NCBI GenBank assembly: GCA_963989385.1
Contig: OZ022509.1
Location: 53,584,271 to 53,648,270 of the forward strand
Direction: 5' to 3'
DNA: 64,000 nt
Source: Ctena decussata
Taxonomy: Eukaryota > Mollusca > Bivalvia > Lucinida > Lucinidae
A program made the translations under genes and the position numbers. The notes beneath the pieces were generated by a model, which saw only the letters and a list, made by a program, of their open reading frames with translations, was not told the origin of the DNA and did not search any database. Positions within the stretch are counted from its first letter, which is position 1. Every line of letters starts with the position of its first letter. Positions 1 to 12,490 of the stretch are shown in pieces.

Positions 1-50
1 TAACGTCACGTTAACTAACGACGTCGTTAGTTTTGAACAACTGGGCCCAG
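1..50. mobile_element. MITE right end, family with GGGCCCAGTTGTTCAAAAC terminus
   Basis: The window opens inside a short non-coding element and shows only its right terminus, which ends in an inverted ACTGGGCCCA. The same terminus occurs at 22215-22465, 26470-26660 and 39542-39868. There both ends are present and lie 190 to 330 bp apart, with ACGACGTCGTTAG-like sequence just inside. No coding capacity is visible. Superfamily not assigned. Confidence 0.6.
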
Positions 51-867
51 GTTTTTTTTCTGAAAAAAAAAAGGTGCAGACAGGCAAAACACGGAAATAA
101 ATGACTTGAAAGTAATTAGCTGTTTGAGAAAATCTGTAGTTTTTGTTCAAAGATTTTCAGTTTGTAATATCATTGAAAAGTTGGCGGAGCTTGGCATACA
201 GCGTATGCATGCTCCGACACAAATGACGTCATAGGTCTGTTCCCATAGCAACTAAGAGTTCATATTGATGTCAAAGTGATGTCATCGAGACGTCATTATA
301 GCACGGTACTAAGCACAACAATTGATGATTCCATAGTTGCTATGGTAATAGATCTATGACTTCACTGGTATTGGAGCATGGTATACAGTTTTTGCAATTC
401 TCCTTTCGAATATGATGCCTGAAATTTGTACAATGGAAAAGTGTGAATTGCTCGAACCTATGATTCATTCTCAAATAATTTAATTCTTTGTTTCAAACGT
501 TAGGAATTGCTTTTAGGACGTCATTTGTTCAGCGATGAAGTTTGCAATATGGAAGCATATTAGGTTGTTCCGGTTGCACGCCCGAAAATTTTCATTGCCA
601 TTGCCTACTTTCTTGGCCTACTTTGACCATTATTTTTTTCTTATCTTATTTCTACTTACGTTTGTCTGACTTGAAGCTTGCAGAAAGTGAAGCAAAGGTA
701 TTCTTTTCCGGCGTCCCCTTGGCTGCGGCGTAATCATTCGTCGAGTTTTCTGAATTAGCTGTGTTAGAACTTAGTAGTATACGGGAAGCTTTGTGAACAC
801 AAACAGTTCAGACACATCGTTCTGCAGAATTCTTGTTTTGGGGTATCTAAACAGATTGATGACTAGC
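51..867. other. Intergenic, no gene recognised
   Basis: I find no splice-supported or conserved coding sequence here. Between about 180 and 385 there is an imperfect fold-back: sequence around a GGCATACAG/GGTATACAG pair and a CCATAGCAACTA/TAGTTGCTATGG pair face each other, with several GACGTCAT boxes between. It looks like an old fold-back element. Confidence 0.5.
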
Positions 868-1041
868 GATTTTACGTCCTTTTTAACAGTATTTCAGCCA
901 TATCAGGACGATGGGAGGGTGATAAAGGCTGCGCGCAATGGAACCCTGTTTACGGTGGGAAAGATGTGCCTCTAGCGGGTCTCGAACCTTGGACCGCTAG
1001 ATCAACAGGCCGGTGCTTAATCTACTGGGCTACCGAGGCTT
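868..1041 (-). mobile_element. tRNA-derived SINE, family 1, copy 1
   Basis: Read on the minus strand, the copy starts with a tRNA-like head that has an A-box (TAGCCCAGTAG) and a B-box (GGTTCGAGACC). It is followed by a body containing CGTCCTGATATG and a tail resembling GACGTAAAA. The same head, body and tail occur at 18261-18460 (+) and 28824-29011 (-). The tRNA-related head is clearly visible. The conserved body suggests one of the widespread molluscan SINE groups, but I could not compare it with a library. Confidence 0.75.
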
Positions 1042-1049
1042 GTGTAGGT

Positions 1050-2040
1050 GTGTGCAATTCACATTTGCTCAAATATATATAATGCATAGCTGAGTATTTA
1101 TGGAGGGGGGGGGGGAGTCTTTTCAAGCCGTCCCCAACAATTCTCCTCATCTCGATATAGTCACGCACGGTACTGAAAATTCAGTTTTTGGATGTAGGGT
1201 AGTATTAAGTTTGTAAAAAATGATTTTCCTACAAAATATATCAAAAGATTTGTAAGATACTGTAGAATACTAGGATAACACAACATTTTTGACTTTAGAT
1301 CCGTGCTTTAAGAAAAACGTAGAAAACTGAGTAAATTTTTGCTCATTTTCTCTATTTTCCCTATATACTATAAGGAAATGATGGCCATATTAATCAGAGC
1401 AAAAATTCAAAAATGACCGCATTAAATGTAAACTTAAAAGTTTGAAAAAAATACCTATGTGCAGCTAAAAAAGTGCACTATATTGACCTAACAGAACATT
1501 TTTCATTTTTTGTTCGAGGAAGATAAAAAAGGAGAGAGAAAAACTGTCAATGTCCTATCTAATTTAATGCTATTTCAAGCTCGCGCGATATCGTCGTTTA
1601 CAGGTAGATTATACGGGGCTGCGGAAAAAAGTTGCCGATGCAGGTAAGGGGCTAACCGCTTGTTCTGAAATATGCAACATAGGTCATATAGGTCGTCAGT
1701 CCATGGAGAATTAAGAACCACTCCAAAATTGCATTCAAAATGTCATATTATCCGCAGCTTTGATGACTGATAGAGTTTTTTTTCTTTAAAGGAACGGTTT
1801 AAAGACACGTGATCTCCGTGAATTATTAATGAACTGGGAGTAAAACTGAATTGGCATTTTTCATTCTTAGCTGAAACAATTCATTAAGTTTGACCTATTC
1901 GAGCATATTTGAATCGCGCACACCTACACAAGCCTAGTATGTACCAAGAAGCAGGCACATTGCGTCAGTGCGACAGCATGTGGCCGCTGGGAAGACTCCT
2001 CAGGACGTGCACGGTGTAGGGTACTATGGAGTAGAAACGC
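1050..2040. other. Intergenic, no gene recognised
   Basis: AT-rich DNA with a G-run near 1101 and only short shadow frames. No convincing exon, RNA gene or repeat family was identified. Confidence 0.4.
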
Positions 2041-2547
2041 TTCTAGTAATACAATGACTTAGATTTGATTATTGCAGGTGCGGGATAGGCAATTTCAAAA
2101 GGCTCCGAGAGCCGACGTGCTTTATAAGCTCAAAGCTTTCGTTTAGATCCTTAAATTTCAAATTATGTAGCTCTTATAACATGTATGCTATTATCTTGAA
2201 TATATGAGCCGCGACGTGACAAAACCAACAATGTGGTCGTGCGTCCAGCGCAGCCTCAGATCAGCCTGGGCATTTGCCCAGTCTGATCAGAGTCTTCACT
2301 TTCCGCATGAAGGTAGCTTAGTCCCATAGCTACCCTTTGAGCGCTTAGTGAAGAGTCTGATCAGACTGGGCGGATGTCCAGGGTGATCTGAGTCTGTGCT
2401 GGGCGCACAACCACATTGTTGGTTTTCTCATGTCGCGGCTCAAATATTGTTTAAACCAACAGTGGTTTCTAGTAAAACTGCGAACTACGCTTTGATTGCG
2501 GCAGGTGCGGGATAGGCAAATATCCAAAGGCTCCAAGAGCCGACTTG
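2041..2547. repeat. Two 77-80 bp direct repeats flanking a MITE
   Basis: The stretches 2041-2117 and 2468-2547 are direct copies. Both start TTCTAGTAA and contain GCAGGTGCGGGATAGGCAA followed by AGGCTCC and AGAGCCGAC. Between them lies the fold-back element at 2206-2441. A reverse-oriented fragment of the same motif (CATCCCGCACCTGC) occurs near 2733-2746. Confidence 0.6.
2206..2441. mobile_element. MITE family A (GAGCCGCGAC terminus), copy 1
   Basis: A fold-back element bounded by GAGCCGCGACGTGA and its near-complement TCATGTCGCGGCTC. The arms carry CCAACAATGTGG and CCAGCGCAG. Related copies are at 10674-10850, 32734-32964, 35905-36133 and, cut by an assembly gap, from 40797. The termini are flanked by A/T-only bases, so the target may be TA or AT. 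There is no open frame. Confidence 0.8.
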
Positions 2548-4920
2548 AGGACGTCGACCGTCATCGACATTTTTAAACGACCACTCTGAGATAGGTCACA
2601 TAATTCTCTCAAAGACTAGTTGTTTTCGGTTTAATTGCCTTTCGGTTTAATTGCCCTTTTAGACAGTATTTCAGTCTATATGGAGCTCCAAGAGCGAGGG
2701 AAAATGATAAACGAGTGAAAAAAATACCCTGCATCCCGCACCTGCTGCAAGTACACCCGACCCTTAATCTAATATTATTCATTTGGGGTCTTATTATTAT
2801 TATTGCTGCTGTTGCTAATGTTTCACCTTGGTTTGTTTGCGTTAGCTTCACTTCTCTCTCCTTCTTTATAATAGACGGTTCCATATAGATTGAAGGTGCG
2901 GTCGTTTTACCCCAAAACACGCAGCTAGGCATGCGCAGTAGGCCAAGACAAACTGTCATTAATGCTTTCTCGTGTTTGTTTTTTATTTCACTGTTTTACT
3001 TTAATATTTTTTCAGATCTGCCGTTTTCTGCGAGGCGTTTTGAACTTAAACGTTTTTGTGTCAGTCATTTATTGCTGTTCTAATAACAATACGATGTTTC
3101 TTCCTTAACTAGACTTCTAAGGAAAGGCATCTTAACCGTTTCTTGACTTAATATGTCTTCAGGCAGGCACATCGTTGCGCATGTTCAGACCATGCTGCCG
3201 CATAAGTACCGGCAAATCAGGGTTTGCACGTCCTTTTGTTTACAATCTTAAAGTCTAAATATTATCTAGACGAAATGTGATGTGCCCAGGAATAACTGGG
3301 TATGTAGTATGGGTAGGCGGAGTTTGCTTATAGTATGCCCCAAGGCAGGTTTTAATGCATGCTAATTGTCTGTTCTAAAATTGTCTCGAAGATTGTTTAT
3401 AAAGAACTAAATATGGCTGCTATGCTTTGGAAAAAAGAAGACACTTCCGATATAAAAGAACCTGTGCAACCTGAGCGTTAAGCGGTCTGATCGAGATTTC
3501 GACCCTCCTGTTTTTTTTTTTGTTTTTTTTTTTTTTTAGGTTTTCCAAATGTTTAAGAGGCGAACCGTAAATACTGTGGTCAGATTGTGCCGAGGGAAGG
3601 CTTACTGTTGCAATCGTCATTCACACTACGATACATTTGCCTTCTGGAATCTTTTCTTGAGAAGAATCTTAAATAAAAGTTCTCTCATAATCCTCAAGGA
3701 CTTGCTGAAATTAGAATGAGTGGGTTTTCTTTGAAGAAAAAATACAATTTTTAAGGCTTTAGATACGGCGAGTAATTGCTGACAATTCCAATATTATCAC
3801 TGTTAAATCTTCTTAATGAGAATGGAAAAATCTCCATGTTTTTTTTATCATTTTTACAAAGGGAACAAATTTTGTGACTTCGCGTTTGCTTAACTGGACA
3901 ACTAAGCCCTTCCACAAAAGGTTCAGCTCTTAAAAGAAAGAATTTGTTCCTAAGGGAACAAATTCTTTCCTTTAAGAGTTGACCCATTTTAGAAGGCAGC
4001 AAACATGAAAAAAAAAACTAAACAAATTGCTTTCCCTGAAAGTACACCCATTCACCGAAAAAGGAAGTAAAACATGATGTGGGCGCTTCTTAGAAATGCC
4101 TCACCGGGTCGGCTCTAATGAGTGACCACAACCTATGTTTAAGCTCATCTGTCACTCAATTTCGATGTCAGCATAGATCTGCGACCGCGTCCGCTTCGAC
4201 GTCCGTTTTTCACTGCAGCACAGTAAAGTTAACGTGATGTCAAGGAGCCATCAGGCGTGCTATCCTGTACGGTGACAGGTCTTGTTGGCGGAGTTGTAAA
4301 CGTGAAAGAAATATTTGATCCAGGGGCTGGTAGAGAGTTAAACATTAAAGAACAGTACGTGTGCAGTCTGACAAATATCTATACTAGTCTAATATTCGTG
4401 CGGTAGACGAGAACGAATGTCCGCGCGAGTGGCAAATGAATATCGAAAAGGTTCTTAATATTGGGACAGAAATATCTGTGCAAACAGTGCAGACCCAGAG
4501 CAGACTGCTCCTAAAGAGCAGTCTGAACAGGGTTTACACCATTTGCCGTTGTATCTGCATCTTTAACACCTTTTTGCATTGTAAAAAAGAACTGTACCAT
4601 TTTGATGATACCGATAGTGTCATTTTGCGTGCCCCATTTTTCAATAATTCTACGGTAATCAGAACGTTCCATATTTGGTTCTATGATCAATTCATTGCTT
4701 GTCAGGTACATACTCTGTAGGCGTATTCAAGAGGTATTCAGTAATTCTTTTGCAGAATTACAGACAACGTAAAATGATTGACGATATTGTTTTCTCTCGA
4801 AGACACCAGTTTTTGCACAGAGAATCAGTGATGCTATTTGTAGATCTGTAGTTTGATTTAAACAATTTCAAATCGTTTCAGTAACATATATGTACATGCA
4901 TCCATGCACTATATGAATGT
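2548..4920. other. Intergenic with fold-back fragments
   Basis: No gene was recognised. Positions 3750-4050 hold a copy of a fold-back family with a perfect GAATTTGTTCCTAAGGGAACAAATTC centre near 3940-3970 and a GAAAGTACACCC end. The same family appears at about 19.79-20.02, 29.36-29.59, 30.73-30.95, 31.80-31.95 and 33.10-33.29 kb. A small hairpin (CAGACTGCTC/GAGCAGTCTG) lies at 4501-4528. Confidence 0.5.
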
Positions 4921-4924
4921 AGAT

Positions 4925-5670
4925 CATGTCCTAAATCCTCCCCATCACGAAAAAGTACCACATATTTAGTTTTCAGGTCAGCCCCATATCTCCCTTTTCA
5001 TAGTCCCCAGAACATTGAAACTTCATCAGTGCATGCACCTTACCACTCCAGGTCACTTCCCACAAAACTAGGTCACTGTGACCTACTTTCACGAAAAAGT
5101 ACCACATCTTTAGTTTTCGAGGTCAGTCCCATATCTTTCTTTTCATTCGCCCCAGAACATTGAAACTTCATCAGTGCATGCACCTTACCACTCCAGGTCA
5201 TCTCAAACAAAACTAGGTCACTGTGACCTACTTTCACGAAAAAGTATAACATATTTAGTTTTTGTCTGCAGCCCCATATCTCCCTTTTGATAGGCCCCAG
5301 AACATTGAAACTTCATGAGTGCATGCACTTACCACTCCAGGTCACCTCCAACAAAACTAGGTCACTGTGACCTACTTTCACGAAAAAGTACCACATATTT
5401 AGTTTTCAGGTCAGCCCCATATCTTTCTTTTCATAGGCCCAAGAACATTGCATGCACCTTACCATTCCAGGTCACCTCCAACAAAATTAGGTCGCTGTGA
5501 CCTACTTTCACGAAAAAGTACCACATATTTAGTTTTCGAGGTCAGCCCCATATCTTTTTTTCATTGGCACCAGAACATTGAAACTCCATCAGTACTTGCA
5601 CCTTACCACTCCAGGTCACCCCCAACAAAACTAGGTCGCTATGACCTACTTTCACGAAAAAGCATTTTCA
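4925..5670. repeat. Tandem repeat, unit about 130-145 bp, five to six copies
   Basis: Each unit contains CTAGGTCACTGTGACCTAC (an internal palindrome), then TTTCACGAAAAAGTACCACA, TTTAGTTTTC and AGCCCCATATCT, and ends with AGAACATTGAAACT, CATGCACCTTACCACTCC. Units start near 5047, 5190, 5330, 5460 and 5610, with small indels between copies. The open frames across it are repeat artefacts. It resembles the tandem cores of the elements at 24.9, 33.7 and 36.5 kb but lacks their hairpin end. Confidence 0.85.
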
Positions 5671-5739
5671 CTACTGTCAAAGCGCCAACGGGCTCGACAT
5701 TCAGGCCGCGGCCATCTAGTTTAGTTTACATGCATATTA

Positions 5740-8510
5740 TTTACAATACAAGTAAATGAGAAGAGGTATGAAGACAAAATATCTATTTATACATGTATAT
5801 TAAAATACTTCCTTGAATAAGAACGTTTTGGGGAATGCCGAGTGTTTATTGTATGTCTGTTTGGAAAATTAGTGACAATGTTTTAAGAATTCCAAGAAAA
5901 AATATTAGTACAGACGACAGTAAGGTGGGCTGTCTTCTTTATTTCTCATACTTTAAGTATATGATAAATTAGTATATACCTGGGTAAACATTACTCTATT
6001 TTATCAAGTATTATTATAAACTATATAGGTAAATACATTAAAGCTTATCGCAATTTAAAGCGTCGGGATTGACGTCATAGGTGTCTTAGAAGACAATGTC
6101 TTTACCCCACCAGGAGGATATAAATAGAACGAGTCGACTCACAAGAAAATGAGTATTGTGGCATCAGCGAAGAACCAATTGGTCAGCCTGCAAATCCATT
6201 CAAACCGGTCTCTTTTCGTTGTGTATAGTCCTCAAAGTTTACACGCTGTTCAAGTGCAAAAGGAAAGACTCTGATCAGACGACACAGATGGTCAGGTTTA
6301 TTTGAGTTTGGCTGTTCAAAAATACGATCATGTACATTTTTACAGGACGCGTTTAAACTAAATTGAGGACGAGCGCGGGTAAATCGACTTTTGACATATT
6401 GGAACTGCGATGATACAAAGTAGCATGCGTACTTGTTGAGACTAATAACGATCTTAAGTGGTCTGGAATTGGCCTATATATAATGCAAGCGAATAGGGAG
6501 GAACATCACCACTAAGCGTAGCCTGATCAAGTTCTTAGCTGAAGGCATTTGCTAACTTATGAATTTTTCTACGCGCCGGCTAATTTTAGGATAGAAATAG
6601 ATTTTATATTGACAATTTCTTGTTTGGCACAATAATACAAGTTTGCATCAAAGAAAAAAATATCTGAACACATATACGGATTGCACATGCCGGGACGAGC
6701 CTGCGCAGGCTCCTCTAAGATTGCGCAATTCGTCCATACAATAACCGAAATAGAAAACGAACGACGCAGGCAATGACCATTGCAAATTGCTAAGGCTCGT
6801 CTGTACATACGCTGTTGCAATTGCCTAAAAGTGACAGTTTGCACACGATGTGACTACATGTATTTCAAAAATATTTAGAATTTGGTCTGATCTTGGGAAA
6901 TAGCAAAACATGGGAATTGCCAGTTTAACTTGCGCAATCGTGCAGACAGAGCTTGGCACTCGTTCCAAATTTTTGAAGTTCACATGTCGAGTTGACCAGC
7001 TAAAAGTACACTAAACTGGCTATTTGTTGCGCAGAATGACTTGGCTCTTTATGTGCGACGTCTACAGTTTTCACTGCCAAGCTTTAAGAAAATTATGCTA
7101 AATAATACGAAGACCATTTAAGCGCTTTAGGTTAAACCACATGTGAAGGTCTTGAGCACTTAGCATAAATATAAGGAATAAAACTAGTATGAAAGCTTCC
7201 ATACGTCATAGAGCCTGAAGGCACACGGTATTCAAACAACGTCGATGCGACGTGGTAGAACGCAGTATTTCGTGTATTTGGCGGACACTGCGTCCAGCGA
7301 AGACTCGGATGCCTGCGCATGCTCTCAAACTGTTCATAATTTTCCCTGTTTGCACACAATTGCATTTAGGAAAGTACGTAGGTGCGTATTAAAATATTGT
7401 CAAGTTGACAAAATTTCAATACGCACCTGCGTATCTGCATTCGGAAATTTTCTTAATCTTTAGTTATACAAATGTTTATACTAACTGCATACATACATGC
7501 CAATGTTAAGTTCCGAGGCTGAAGAGGAGGGGGGGGGGCAGTAATGCCGCTTCAGGGGTATAGTACAACATAATTATGCATCTTATCGCCCCTAGTTACG
7601 GCCCTGGTCATCTGTTAAATTTTGACTGTCGAAGGGGGATCTTCAATATCTTCACGATATCTCATTTTTCAACGTCCTTGTTCCCTACACCCTCTCGGAT
7701 GATTTAAAATTCATGCCTGTCCGTCTTCTGTCTACCTCGTTTTCTTAATCTATTTCAGAAGTATTGTCAATATAAAATTTGAGACTTCACCTTGACATGC
7801 GACATTTAGAGAATGTCTACCCAACGTTGATGCACTGTCACTGACGCTGCATCAACGTTAGGTAGATGTAGTGATCTCACTTGATTTGCGGTTCCCGGTA
7901 AAATACTGTAACAGCGTGATTGTACCTGACAATAATGATTCTGACAATGATATCATGTTTGGCCATAATGGCGACCTTATATAAAGTTCTAATGAACGTC
8001 ATTTTTTCTCGTGTAAAGTACAAAAAGGACACCGTAGTAACGCTATGTATAGGCACACCTTTCGCCAAGTATTGAATCTGGACAGGCTCACTTTTCTGGT
8101 CAAATAAAACTAAACGGCAAACTCTCCAGACCCTGATCGAACTGCGCTTCTTGAGTAGTCTTGTCTAGGTATGAACTGCATGCTCGAGATATGCGGACTT
8201 ACACAGAATTAAATGACATCCACTTTCATATCAGTCAACTGTTTTATTATTTATTTTTTTCTATTCTCTGAACAAATTATAGACCTTCCTATTTCGATCA
8301 GCTGATAAATAAAAGCAGCTCAGGGATTTTTTCTGGTCTATTTTAACATGTTTTCTGGGCTAAAGGTTTTATCAGTTAAAGTCTTGATTGCGTCGGACCC
8401 AGGAAAAGGACACACGATATTTCTGTTGAAAGTGCATGAAACTGATTAATGTTGTTCACCCAGAGGTTGAAATTCTTGACGCAGATGAATTTTATGGAAC
8501 AATCTCAAAA
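5740..8510. other. Intergenic with small fold-backs, no gene recognised
   Basis: Two compact fold-backs stand out. One at 7374-7435 has arms around GGTGCGTATT/AATACGCACC. The other at 7818-7867 has arms CAACGTTGATGCA/TGCATCAACGTT. Open frames here show no recognisable domain and no good splice borders. Confidence 0.45.
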
Positions 8511-8514
8511 ATCA

Positions 8515-8665
8515 GGCCCGGAGGTTATAAAACTTGAATACATTCTCAATATCAAAATAAAGCAAACTGATTGGCTGCTTCCGAGCACATGCTCGGAAGC
8601 AGCCAATCAGTGTGCTTCATTGTGAATTTGAGATTATACTCAAGTTTTATAATCTCGAACCCAGA
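8515..8665. mobile_element. Fold-back element with GGTTATAAAACTTGA-like ends
   Basis: Near-palindromic element with a perfect centre (GATTGGCTGCTTCCGAGCA facing its complement at about 8570-8610). The ends CGGAGGTTATAAAACTTGA and TCAAGTTTTATAATCTCGA mirror each other. It shares the GGTTATAAA end with the larger elements at 13610-13872 and 23695-23935 but not their interior. Confidence 0.65.
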
Positions 8666-8669
8666 TCGT

Positions 8670-10145
8670 GGTTCTTCTCCAGCTTTTGAGGCTTTCAGTT
8701 CTTTTATATGAATTGCTAAATGAGAGTGTCGTAAAAATCTTGCGCCCCATCTGCGCGATCCCTACAACGGTAGGCCTACGCAACGATGGGTACGCCCCGG
8801 GGTAAGCTTTGTTAATCGATGGCAATATCATTCAGACATTAACAGTGCATTTTTGCACAAAAAAGAGAAAAGTAATACAGAAATACATTTTACATTTACC
8901 AAAATTCATGTTGATTTGTTGGCATTTGCTGTAAGTATGGTATAGTCATTAAAAGTTTTGCAATTCTTACCGCTTACGCCAATTTTCTTGAGTTTTTACA
9001 CGGCCGCTTATAGCAATTACACGCTTGAAATGGTGCTAAGCAGCGATCTTTTTTTCCAGTTCTGAGTCTGATTGTCTGACAGATTGATAACATACAAATA
9101 AGTTATCTATGCCACAGAAATCTTGAGACAGGGGGAAAACTACGAACCCCTTGCCCCTACTTAGAGAGAAATTAAGGAACACACCAGTGTACTCAAAGTC
9201 GTTATAGCCATGCTTGATAAATGCGCAATTCCATTCTCACTGAAAGTTAAAAATTCAAGATTTTGCAGTTTGTGAGCCAAACTATAACAAGGCTGTTCGA
9301 TCATGACCGGCGCCTGATGATGTCGGAATTAAATGAATACACGTCAAACTGCGATCACTTTATTTACTCGTATACAATCAGTACGTACAGTGTATAAATG
9401 TGATTGTTGCTATTTGGGATTTTGCCTCTTTTAGGCAGTTTTGGCACAATAGTTTGGCCTGTGCAAGCAGTAATCATGCATCGCATACAAGAATGTCAAA
9501 TATTATATATATATATACGTTTTAAAGTGTACCTGTTAAGGCCATGCTGTCTTCAGTCGTGGTATTAGTGCCGTCTCCTCAGATGGGTACATATTACTCA
9601 TTAAGGGCTTGTACGCGAATAGCAAAAGTCCAGACCCGGTGTTTACTCTCTTTTAGCTATATCTCTGTCTACTTTTATAGCTATATCTCTGACCATACTG
9701 CGCCGACTGGACTTTCATTAACTTCGAAAAGTCCGTTTCACCGTGACATTTCGTAGTATTTACGCAACTTGTTTGTGGTTTTGAGTTTTAAAAATGAGTT
9801 TAAAATAAGAATGAGCCATTATCAGTTTAATTTGTGAATGAAATTTTGAAAACACTGTTCGATATTGGTAAAGACCCACTCAGTTGTGAAATACTACACT
9901 CCAGTAAAATGTATTTACAAATACTTGAATGACTAACTGTGAAACTTATACTTCGACTATATATAAATTCTCTTTACCCATTTTAAGAAATTTAAGTCGT
10001 TTTTTCCCTGTTCGTATTACATGTCCAAAATTATGCGACAAGTTCGTCTTTTCCACTATGCTCCGAGCGATGTAAGTAGAGTTTTATGCAGTTGTATCTT
10101 AACTTGAAGGGGTATGGATACATCTCAAATGAGATAATTCTTAGG
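8670..10145. other. Intergenic, no gene recognised
   Basis: Only short frames without recognisable domains. A short (TA)n tract is present near 9504-9520. No tRNA-like boxes or long repeats were noticed. Confidence 0.4.
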
Positions 10146-10150
10146 CCGTA

Positions 10151-10410
10151 GGCCGGGCCGCGTAGCGCAATCGGTAGGGCACATGACTCATAAGTCAGAG
10201 GTCCTGGGTTCGATACCCGGTCTGGCCACATACTTTCGTTTCTCCTTCTGCTGATTCAAGAAGGGCAGTTGTCTGTTACTGGCGAAAGTATGTGCACTTA
10301 GTAATGGTTAACCGCTTAGGAGGTCTAAGCCTGCCCAGGAATAGTGTAGATAGGTGAACTGACCGTCCCGACATGACCATAGTTGTTTACCGTGGACGTA
10401 ATGCAACTTA
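10151..10410 (+). mobile_element. SINE-like element with an initiator/elongator Met tRNA-like head
   Basis: Positions 10154-10228 resemble a tRNA: TAGCGCAATCGGTAGGGCA (A-box and D-arm), an anticodon arm with CTCATAA, and GGTTCGATACC (B-box) ending CTGGCCA. The anticodon loop is one base short (UGAC stem with a 6-nt loop) and the D-stem has a mismatch, so a functional tRNA is unlikely. A non-tRNA body follows, with a CATACTTTCG/CGAAAGTATG inverted pair and a tail ending GTGGACGTAATGC. I infer a SINE rather than a tRNA gene. Confidence 0.6.
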
Positions 10411-10673
10411 GGCCATAATTTTTATAAGTATTTGTCTCCGTTTTCATGGGGGACTAGTCTTAGGTTTCCTGATTTTTGTTCGAATTATTATGCGAAGCAT
10501 GCTTTCAACTTTATATTTCCGTCAGATATACATATAACATATACACAGACATAAAAAGGAACAAAAAGAGGAATGATTTTGAGTTACGCTGAGAGAAAGT
10601 TGAACATTGGCAATGTTACTTTATCCAAACTATCGATCTGACCTCCTAACACCTAACAGATAAATAATAATAT

Positions 10674-10850
10674 GAGCCGCGACACGAGAAAACCAACAAT
10701 GTGGTTATGCGCCCAGCGCAGACTCAGATCAGCCTGGGCATCCATTTGAGCACTTAACGAAGAGTCTAGTCAAACTGGGCAGATACCCAGGCTGATCTGA
10801 GTCTTCGCTGGGCGCACAACCACATTGTTGGTTTTCTCGTGTCGCGGCTC
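10674..10850. mobile_element. MITE family A, copy 2
   Basis: Bounded by GAGCCGCGACACGAGAAAAC and GTTTTCTCGTGTCGCGGCTC, which are perfect complements. The inner arms CAACAATGTGG and CAGACTCAGATCAGCCTGGG also face their complements. It is the most regular copy of the family in the window and is flanked by A/T-only bases. Confidence 0.85.
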
Positions 10851-10859
10851 ATATTCAAA

Positions 10860-12100
10860 TGAACAAATAACGAGCATTTTTGCATGAATTTTCCAGTTTC
10901 ATAAAACGACTGCCACAAACGTACGTCGCTTTGTTCAGTTCAGTTCAGTTCAATTTTCCTAACGACGTTTCTTTGCAAATGCCTTCGTTCTAAAGAAGAT
11001 TTTACTATTCAAAGCTTATTTACATATTTGGTAAGAGACATCAAAATGATGCTCGAAATATTGGGATTTCTATTCAGTTGCTCTTATTATCATGAAATTT
11101 GATTGGGGCTGAATATCTCCCGGAGATGTCACAAAAATAAATAAATGAGAACTGCAGAACCTAAATAGAACGGGTTTAAGCAACATAATTTTTTTTCTCA
11201 AACATTTCGACACACGTCGCAGGCGCGTCTATTGCACTTTTGATGACGTATTTCAATATGTATGACGGGATATTTTCATTGCGGATAGGTTAGATGGTTA
11301 TATTGATATTTAGGACACATAATTATGGCTCTAGAACCGGTGAAAAAACACATGCAGCGAGGAGGCAGGTCAGGCTGTAGATGGGCGCATACTGATCTTA
11401 TTTCGCTAGTTGACAATGTAACTAATAGTTTCTATACCGTCCGAAGGATTGTCAGCTAACAACATATCCGTGCAGTATGTGGACTTCGTCTCTGGTCTGT
11501 CATTGCGTAAGGTAATTCTGCAGATGCCCGGCTCCGAAATTGCGCTGCGCAAAGTAAAAATGTATCTTTTCTCCTGTGTGAATATCAGCATTCACCTTCT
11601 TAAAGTCTGATTAGAATCTTCTGCTGAACTTAATTAGATTATTGAGGCGAACAGGGAAAAATCTAATCAGACTGCGCAACTGCGCAGTCAGATTTGAGAT
11701 TTCACTGTTCGCACTGCGTTTAAGCACTATTTTTCGTGGTAAGACTCAAATATCATTTTGGAATTTTTGAAGCTTCAAAAAATTCTACAAGTGTTGAATA
11801 TGAACAAAAGAGGGTGACCTATATGAAGTACTCTATATAAGTTTTGAATACATATATTTAAATGCGTTCAACATGCATTGAAAACACGAATTAATCGGTA
11901 AATCTTCACTTCGAAATTCATTAGAGGGATTTAAATCGCATGTAAGTGTGTATACCATTTTTTTAAATGAATTTTGTGTTGAAACAAACTTGGCTAATTT
12001 CACGTTGTCTGCAATCATTATTTGCTTTAATACTGAAATGAAGCGGTTTTACAAAGACATAGTTAAAACTAGAAGCATTAACTAAATTGAGTGGCAGCTG
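10860..12100. other. Intergenic, no gene recognised
   Basis: Contains a short TTCAG tandem (10936-10953) followed by CCTAACGACGTT, a sequence seen again near 33450-33475. A fold-back near 11605-11730 has an AATCAGACTGCGCA-type arm. No exon was identified. Confidence 0.4.
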
Positions 12101-12114
12101 GAACATGTGGCAGC

Positions 12115-12195
12115 TGAAACATGGCCTGGATCGAACCCGTGACCTGCAGCACGGTGACTAGGTGCTCTACCAATCGAGTAACTGTTTCTCGTTTG
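12115..12195 (-). mobile_element. Partial tRNA-derived SINE head
   Basis: On the minus strand it reads as a tRNA-like segment with TGGTAGAGCACC (A-box side) and GGTCACGGGTTCGATCC (B-box). The anticodon arm is degenerate, and I see no body matching the other SINE families in the window. Probably a decayed SINE or tRNA pseudogene. Confidence 0.5.
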
Positions 12196-12274
12196 TCACT
12201 TTTGTTTTAGAAAAGGTTCTGTTTGAAATTTAGGGAAAGTAATTCTACTAAGTGTGGGAAAAAGTTGACATCTA

Positions 12275-12490
12275 AGAACGAAAAGAGTTCAACTTGCAGA
12301 CAACATGGATCCAAATCAGAATTTGCAAACAATATAGATCCAGAGCAGATGGCTCATAATGAGCCATCTGATTTGGATCAATACTGTTTGCCCTCTAGTC
12401 TTTGGATTCTTAATATGATGTAGCCTGGACGAAACATATTTGAAATTTTGCAGAAGTAAATGTTGTCGTCTGCTTTTAGAGCGTAATGGA
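12275..12490. mobile_element. MITE family B (central GCTCATNATGAGC palindrome), copy 1
   Basis: Centre GAGCAGATGGCTCATAATGAG, flanked by GGATC and GCAAAC/GTTTGC arms, and ending with a TTTTGCAGAAGTAAA...GTCGTCTGC segment. Other copies are at about 12625-12840, 16275-16505, 26030-26225 and 31615-31805. All share the dyad centre and the outer CAGACGACA motif. Confidence 0.7.

Noticed and set aside
5315..5759. Two open frames rich in repeated YHSRSPPTKLG
   Set aside because: They are translations of the 145-bp tandem DNA repeat and drift in frame with indels between units.
10154..10228. Functional Met tRNA gene
   Set aside because: The anticodon loop is one base short, the D-stem is mismatched and a SINE-like body follows directly.
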